A stretch of DNA of 64,000 nucleotides from Linanthus parryae (lineage: Eukaryota > Streptophyta > Magnoliopsida > Ericales > Polemoniaceae), in contig JALGPY010000001.1 in the NCBI GenBank assembly GCA_023055425.1, positions 112,139,057 through 112,203,056 of the forward strand, written 5' to 3'. Under the pieces are notes generated by a model. It ran no database searches. It saw only the letters and a program-made list of their open reading frames with translations, and was not told where the DNA came from. A program made the position numbers and the translations under genes. Below are positions 58,554-64,000 of the stretch, piece by piece. Position 1 is the stretch's first letter, and each line of letters starts with the position of its first letter.

Positions 58554-60027
58554 TGTAACACCCCCGTCCCTCATCTACCAGAAGAATTCTAGACTCACGG
58601 GAGTGTCCTCCGCTAAGGCACGCAAATTCCCAAGCAAGGAGTCTAATTCAAACCGTTCTGTTACGAGAGAGAATTAAAGAAACTGAAGACTGAGAACTTA
58701 ATATTATACTTCCTATGATTCGTAGTGTCCTGACGTAGATCTCTAAGTAACTGACTATATTCCCAAGTTTCCCTGCAGTCTAAGAAAACTAAAGAAAAAC
58801 CCTTACATGTTAACTTTTTGTCAATTTCAGCCCAGACAGGAGCAGACTATCACCAAATGTTATGAAACTGGTGTAGAGGCACGAAGTCATGCCCTGAGCC
58901 ATGAATTGACTGTCCAATTCAAATTATTTAAAAATTACTAATACACCCCTCCGATACAGCTCAGTCAAACTAGAGTTTTCAAAAAGTCAAACTTGGTCAA
59001 ACTTGACCGTTGGGCTTAAAATGTTATTTCGAACAATTTTCCAGGAGGGTATTTTGGTCAATTAAGTCATCTGAAAGCTCAACTCAAGAAGTCAAAGATA
59101 TTTGTGAAACTGTCTCCAGGGTCAAATTTGCAGTCAATTTCTGATCAATTTAGGAAGAGATTTAAGAATGAGAAAATAGAGTTTTGTAGATTGAACATAT
59201 TTGAGTTGTACAAGGTTCAAAATATACAAGGAGATAAGTTCAGGCAAAGTTGGATGAAAACATTGACCCACACTTCGAATATTTCTGAGAGGTTTTCACA
59301 AAAGCTGTATTTCAATACTATCTAACTTTATTTTATTTTTCGTACGGTTCAGTAGAACCCAAGCTCTTTAGGTGTTCCTTGATAAGAAGTAGTTCCAGCA
59401 CAAATGAGAGGCTAAACTCTAGGAAACACATATGGCCTATAGGAAACATGTGTTAAAATTTAGAATTATATTTTCTCTCCAAGTACTTGAAGACCTAAAC
59501 AAATATATTCCACATGATAATCATATGCTTTATTGAAGATTAAAGGTAACAGAATAGAAGACTTACCCAATTAAGGGTTTAATACTTTGGTCTAATGACT
59601 CATCCCTATCTCAAGTGGAAGGGAAATGAAAAGAAAATAGTTGGGATTATCAAATACTAATCTAGACTATTTGAATATTGAATACAATGTCATCCATTGC
59701 CAGATCAAATAGGAATAAGATGATATTCACTTCACAAATCTAGTAGAGAATCCAAGTTCCATCAGATCCAAATATCAGTGAGCCTGTGTAGTTATGAGTG
59801 CATGAATTCCACGACACATGTGCAGGCATGAAAGGTATTAATATCCCCCTCAAACATTACCTCCTCTAACTTAGAGGAAATAAACTGCAGTTGAAAAAAA
59901 ATGAGCATAAATGGCTGTTACTAGCAGGAAAGAGGTCAGCATACCATCAAATCCCTTCTGAGGAGAAAAGGAGTAGCAAACAGTGGACTGCGAAGAGATT
60001 TTATGAGCTACAACAAATTAAGAAATC

Positions 60028-60098
60028 TAAGTGGTAGTCGTGTTTAATCTTTGGGACTGGTCTTGAGAGGTTCAAAGATTAAACACGACTACCACTTA
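60028..60098. repeat. Perfect 26-bp inverted repeat (hairpin) in L
   Basis: Arms at 60028-60053 and 60073-60098 are perfectly complementary around a 19-base loop, and two G-T pairs could extend the stem inward. The arm contains GTGGTAGTCGTGTTTAATC. Nothing else in the window has a stem this long. Confidence 0.9.
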
Positions 60099-61124
60099 AT
60101 TATGAGTCTACAGATATATAACTGAGGGATAAAGAGGTCCCAATTTCATATCATTCTCTTAAGAAATGAAAGATATATGGGTAATGGGAGTAGGTATATA
60201 AAAAATGAAACTGCAAATACAAAGATGATTTCAAGGCTCTTAAAGGCTTCTTCTGTGAATCAAAGTCATATGTAAGTTGTATAGTTATACTCGGAGAATG
60301 GGAGGATACAATTAGAGCATTTAACCTAGAAATTCCATTTATAGGGTGAAAGACTTCTAATAAAGAAATTTTCTGCCCAGTAGCACTAATAAGTAATAAG
60401 GCACTCACCTAAGGCTTCGAGCTACGACAACATGGAGACGGGTGCGGGTGCGGTATGGATTCACAATCATACCGTAAAAATGCGGGTGCTGTTGCGTTAC
60501 GGTTGAGAGAAAACCGTTGCATACATCGATTATGTTTATATTTAGGCACACCTCTAAAAAAATTGAAATGAAACAAAGGCCAATCGATTAATTTTAGGAG
60601 GTTTACTTGCGAACTAAGGGAACAATTCCGATTTCCAAATTTTGTCAACCAATCATATATATCTTCTTTCTTTGCTTCAAACAATTTGGAAAACTGAAGG
60701 CCCAGGGGAGGAGAACAAATATGTGAACTACTGAACTGGGGAAGCATTCTGTTATGGTAAATAAAAACACTTTATCTTCTTTGTCTTCTACAAAATTTAA
60801 CCATTTCTCTTCTCAACAATCTTAAAATTTATTAGTTCTCAAGCTTATGAATAGCGGGACAACACCCATTTGAGAAAAAAACATATATTACCCTCAAACA
60901 GGTCAAGCCTTTTCCACAAGTGCTAGAATCACAAGGCAAAACCCATTTCAGTCACATGAGTTACTGAAAAAGTGTTTCCTTACATCTCCTCTTGAATCAA
61001 AGGACACGATCCATTTTCAATAACATCCACGGACATTATAGGTGTAAAATAAATACATGAAGAAGATCGATCCTCAAGTAAAATGATGATCTGTTCTGAT
61101 TCTAAGTTCCAAATGTGTTTCTAA

Positions 61125-61601
61125 CTATCCAGTGATCACAGGGATGCGAAAAGGATCGAAAAAATAAACAAAAACGAAGGCTTTACCAGATCTCCCGTCG
61201 GCCATGAAGTTTTCGGCGACTATTACAAGCGCAGATTCCGGCAACAAGAGGGAATCGTCGATCTGGGTGCTGCAGACGGGCGCTTTGGGTTTGACTACGC
61301 ACCAGGAGCAAGGATTCAACCATTCATTGATATGTCTTACAACATAGGAGAAGAAAATCGATCTAAAAGCAGTTAGGGCTCTTCGCAATTTTCCCCAATT
61401 CCTCCATAGATACCATACCCGAATTTTTGATAAGTGGCTATCAGTCTTTTTGATTGTAGCGACTCCCCCATTGCAGCCCTTTTTTGAAGTGAAGAAGAGG
61501 TGATGATCATTACAGTGCCGGTGGGGGTGGTGTTCTTCGAGGTTCCTGAAGAATCCTCCAGAAGGAGAATGAATGGGTGATAATATACCCAAGTAATCCA
61601 T
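61125..61601 (-). CDS. Unexplained 158-codon ORF in L
   Basis: Not recognised. It opens MDYLGILSPIHSPSGGFF and closes AFVFVYFFDPFRIPVITG. There is a Cys/His-containing stretch (HHPHRHCNDHH) but no known motif, signal peptide or membrane helix. It starts about 550 bases into the LTR as oriented. Inside it, MADGRSG is followed by GTAAAG, which could be the end of a captured first exon. It may equally be chance coding in an LTR leader. Confidence 0.25.
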   Translation of the reverse strand: MDYLGILSPIHSPSGGFFRNLEEHHPHRHCNDHHLFFTSKKGCNGGVATIKKTDSHLSKIRVWYLWRNWGKLRRALTAFRSIFFSYVVRHINEWLNPCSWCVVKPKAPVCSTQIDDSLLLPESALVIVAENFMADGRSGKAFVFVYFFDPFRIPVITG

Positions 61602-62153
61602 TAGCTGTCACAAGGAGGTGGTGACACATATGATGAGATGTCTAGAGTTCAAAATGTGAACACAAATTGTAGTTCAGGAAACTCATAGGGTAGAATTAGA
61701 AATTTCCCATTTCTTAGGAATTTCGTATTTGAACCCCTAGTTCATAATTAACTTCAACTTAACCACGAATCATTCTTGAAATTCCACTTGCCAAATTTCA
61801 GCTGGTACTGTTTTATGAAAAATACAAAACGAACCCAATATCTTTGAAATTTTTATTTTTACAACCATCCTTCCAGAGTTTTACTCCAACAATTGTCATT
61901 GGCCTAAAATAACTTCCCATTTTGTACTCAGGTAAGAAGAATTAGAAAAATTCATTCCGACCCATAGTTTTTAACTATTGCACTTAAACCCCTAGATCAA
62001 GGTGTTACATTTATTATATTTTCAACTAATCCCTCAAACAACTTCTTCTCTGCAAGATACCAACTGGTACGGAAAATTGAAAAAAATCACATTTTGACCC
62101 CAAATGTTTAGAATATTTCTCTTAAACCCCCTAGAAATATGAGGGGTGTTACA

Positions 62154-62640
62154 GTATAGCCCAACACCAGACTTATATTCAGGTATCCCAAATGGAAGTG
62201 TGATATACGACGTAACAGTATAAGACAATTATGTTACCTATAAGCACGATATATGAGAAGTCATCAAGGATCACACAATAGTCCATATATGCATTAGGGT
62301 GAGTAGAAACCCATCATGAATACACAGTAAGCCCTAACTTTGAGTGTTAACTTCTTTGTTCCATGTGGGGGTAATTCAATCCATCTGATGGAGAGAAGAA
62401 GGTGAATAGTAAATAAGTATGCATTATTTGATGTTCCCTGGACGATATCATAACGAAGGCCGCATAAACAGCGCAGAGTTATGTTGACATCTCCGGAAGC
62501 GTGTGGTTGTCTTAATGGAGCATGAAGAAGCGACCATTATAGGATAGGAGTGTGGAAAATGTGAAACACAACAAAGCAGTTAACGAGACTACCCAAGAGA
62601 AAATTATGGCAGTGCATAAACGCGTAAACATACTGACGGC
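62154..62640. other. Unassigned sequence between L and M
   Basis: 487 bases with no recognisable ORF, repeat or LTR end. It continues whatever L was inserted into. Confidence 0.5.
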
Positions 62641-63058
62641 TGATAAATCTCTATTAGAGTTATATTTCTCGCATGTTTTATATCATTTTGCGTACTATCC
62701 GGGTTGATAATATTAGTTTTACACTATGAATGTAGATAAAATGTAGAAGTTTAGCTTTAAGCTTTAACTTGTTAATCCAAGTGTTTCTCGCATTAGTTTA
62801 TATATTTTTGTCACGTTTGATCGCACGGGGCGTGTTTCGTGTTGTTCTGACAGGAAGCGAAGAGGAAAAATAAGTTTTGGAGATTTTTCGGGAGCTTAAA
62901 CGAAGAAGAAATTGTGAAGAAACAATGAAAATACATGAAGAGGGGAGGCAAATGCAATTTAATGAAGTTTCTGTATTGACACTTTAACCCCTTAGATGAA
63001 AAATGGCCAAACACTTGGTGAAAGTATGGTGGCCAACGTGAGAGGACTGGAAGTGTAG

Positions 63059-63074
63059 GATCACAATTGTGATC
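63059..63074. repeat. Perfect 16-bp palindrome GATCACAATTGTGATC and neighbouring GATCACAAG units
   Basis: The palindrome starts a 110-bp cluster (63059-63154) with about six GATCAC or GATCCT motifs, several as TGATCACAAGA. The cluster lies in the LTR leader of M. Confidence 0.75.
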
Positions 63075-63295
63075 ACAAGATCACCGGCAAGACCACAATG
63101 TGATCCTATGATCACAAAAGGTGATCACAAGACCAGAAACATGATCACAAGACTTAAAAATTTAGAAGAACGGGGACTCTACTATTTTAGATGGACGGAA
63201 GAAAGAGAAAAAAAAAGGAGGAATCACGCAAGGAAACGAAAAAGAGAGGACGGCGTTGGAGGAAGAGAAGGGGATTCCTCCATTGAAGATCTAGG

Positions 63296-63350
63296 TTCTT
63301 CTTCTTCTTCTTCTTCTTCTTCTTCTTCTTCTTCTTCTTCTTCTTCTTCC
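63296..63350 (+). repeat. TTC microsatellite in M
   Basis: About 18 uninterrupted copies of the trinucleotide in the LTR leader. Confidence 0.95.
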
Positions 63351-64000
63351 AATCTTGTTATGGAGAAACTCTTGTATCTTGTTTGATTGATTACTATTAG
63401 AAAAACGCCATTGCCAGGCTTCTGTAGAGAGCCCAGGGTTTATGTAGACGATTGATTTTCCGATTTTAGATTCGTTTCATGTTATTGATTAGATCTATTG
63501 AATAGATGTAGTTTCTTGAATTTGTTAGAGATTCTAACCTATTGACACAGTTAGAGTATGAATTGATAATCAATGAGACTGGGGTTTTATTCATAGTCAT
63601 TAATCATGGTTAATGTTAGTTTTTGTTCTCGTTACATGTTCTTACATTGTGCTTAATCCTTAACAAGAATGGATTCGCGACCCGGACTTGTTAATTAACT
63701 AGAAAGTGCACGACAATGACTTAACCTAGTTGTGAAGAGTGTATGAACACAATATTGAATCACCGAGACCTAAAAGGAGAAGTGTTAGGATTAGCCTTAG
63801 TGTGGGTAGATTCAGTAGGATTATTCAGCTGTTCTGTGAAACGGTGGACCGACATGACCCGTTATCGTACCAGTAGATGACCTGCTAGAACGGACCGGTA
63901 GACAACATGAGACCGAGAGGGGATTGTAGTTAACCGAGACGCAAAATTACATGAGACCGACAGTATATTGTCATAGCATATTACCCGGCTGAACTAGAAT

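Larger units (their letters stand above)
58554..62153 (-). mobile_element. Element L: solo Gypsy-type LTR, minus strand
   Basis: 3600 bp between TGTAACACCCCCGTCC and GAGGGGTGTTACA, flanked by perfect GTATA duplications (58549-58553 and 62154-62158). The ends form an 11-bp inverted repeat, normal for this LTR type. Orientation is inferred from the right end, whose complement (TGTAACACCCCTCATATTTC, then GGGGGTTTAAG) looks like an LTR start. It contains a 26-bp hairpin and an unexplained minus-strand ORF. Alternatively it is a different kind of element with 5-bp duplications. Confidence 0.75.
62641..64000 (+). repeat. Element M: start of an Athila-type LTR (family of D), runs off the window
   Basis: It begins TGATAAATCTCTATTAGAG and aligns with the minus-strand reading of D: TTTTACACTATGAAT, TTTCTCGCATTA and CGTTTGATCGCACGGG in the same order. 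The later part has GTGGACCGACATGACCCG and ACATGAGACCGA, also shared with D. Whether it is a solo LTR or a full element cannot be seen. An open frame at 63069-63386 encodes mostly serine from the TTC repeat and is not a gene. Confidence 0.85.

Noticed and set aside
59104..59325. 73-codon ORF (FKNEKIEFCRLNIFELYKVQ) in L
   Set aside because: Short, no domain, and in AT-rich LTR sequence; coding is not supported.
63069..63386. 105-codon frame ending in a serine run in M
   Set aside because: The serines come from the TTC microsatellite and the rest overlaps the GATCACAAG repeat in an LTR leader.
1..64000. Host protein-coding gene, tRNA or rRNA gene
   Set aside because: No uninterrupted frame with a host-gene domain and no tRNA-like or rRNA-like sequence was recognised; all recognisable domains are retrotransposon Gag, protease, integrase, reverse transcriptase, RNase H or env-like.

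Overview
The window is plant nuclear DNA made almost entirely of LTR retrotransposons inserted into one another. The evidence is the tRNA-Met and Asp-like primer binding sites, Copia and Gypsy gag-pol domains, TG...CA LTRs and 5-bp target duplications. No intact host gene, tRNA, rRNA or CRISPR array was found. The species cannot be fixed; a flowering plant with a large, repeat-rich genome fits, and a eudicot is only a guess.

Layout. Positions 1-56553 are one old Copia element (A, Angela/Tork-like LTR). Its 5' LTR starts left of the window and its 3' LTR ends at 56553. Seven insertions sit directly or indirectly inside it, with one more in a deeper layer. B (765-11383) is an Athila-like Gypsy element with gag and protease but no reverse transcriptase, in A's 5' LTR. 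C (15812-24248) is a nearly complete younger Copia of A's own family, inserted in A's pol. D (24611-27101) is a solo Athila-type LTR on the minus strand, in A's reverse transcriptase. E (28557-39612) is a SIRE/Maximus-type Copia with an envelope-like third ORF, in A's 3' LTR; its env-like ORF is split by F (35765-37168), a solo LTR of A's family. G (40014-55983) is a large decayed Gypsy/LARD-like element, also in A's 3' LTR. G holds solo LTR H (43124-45075), which holds the TRIM element I (43652-44217), and solo LTR J (49167-52237).

Right of A (56554-58553) are minus-strand Gypsy remnants (K). A appears to have landed in K's 3' LTR, so nesting reaches five levels (K, A, G, H, I). L (58554-62153) is a 3.6-kb minus-strand solo LTR with a GTATA duplication. 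About 490 unexplained bases follow, then M (62641 to the window end), the first part of a plus-strand LTR of the same family as D.

How the parts relate. Every reading frame is broken by stops, frameshifts or deletions, so no element in view is autonomous. C is closest to intact: its domains are complete, it has three stops and two frameshifts, and a hand alignment gives about 2.5% LTR divergence. Boundaries are firm because most insertions have recognisable 5-bp target duplications, and the host element resumes in register after each one.

The most unusual signals are these: a 14-bp palindrome (TTCAAGGCCTTGAA and close variants) repeated about 25 times in E in pairs 20-21 bp apart, in LTRs and in heptad-coding parts of the genes; two diverged but apparently related ORFs of unknown function in G; a G-depleted, C-rich tract in Athila-type LTRs; and a 26-bp perfect hairpin in L.
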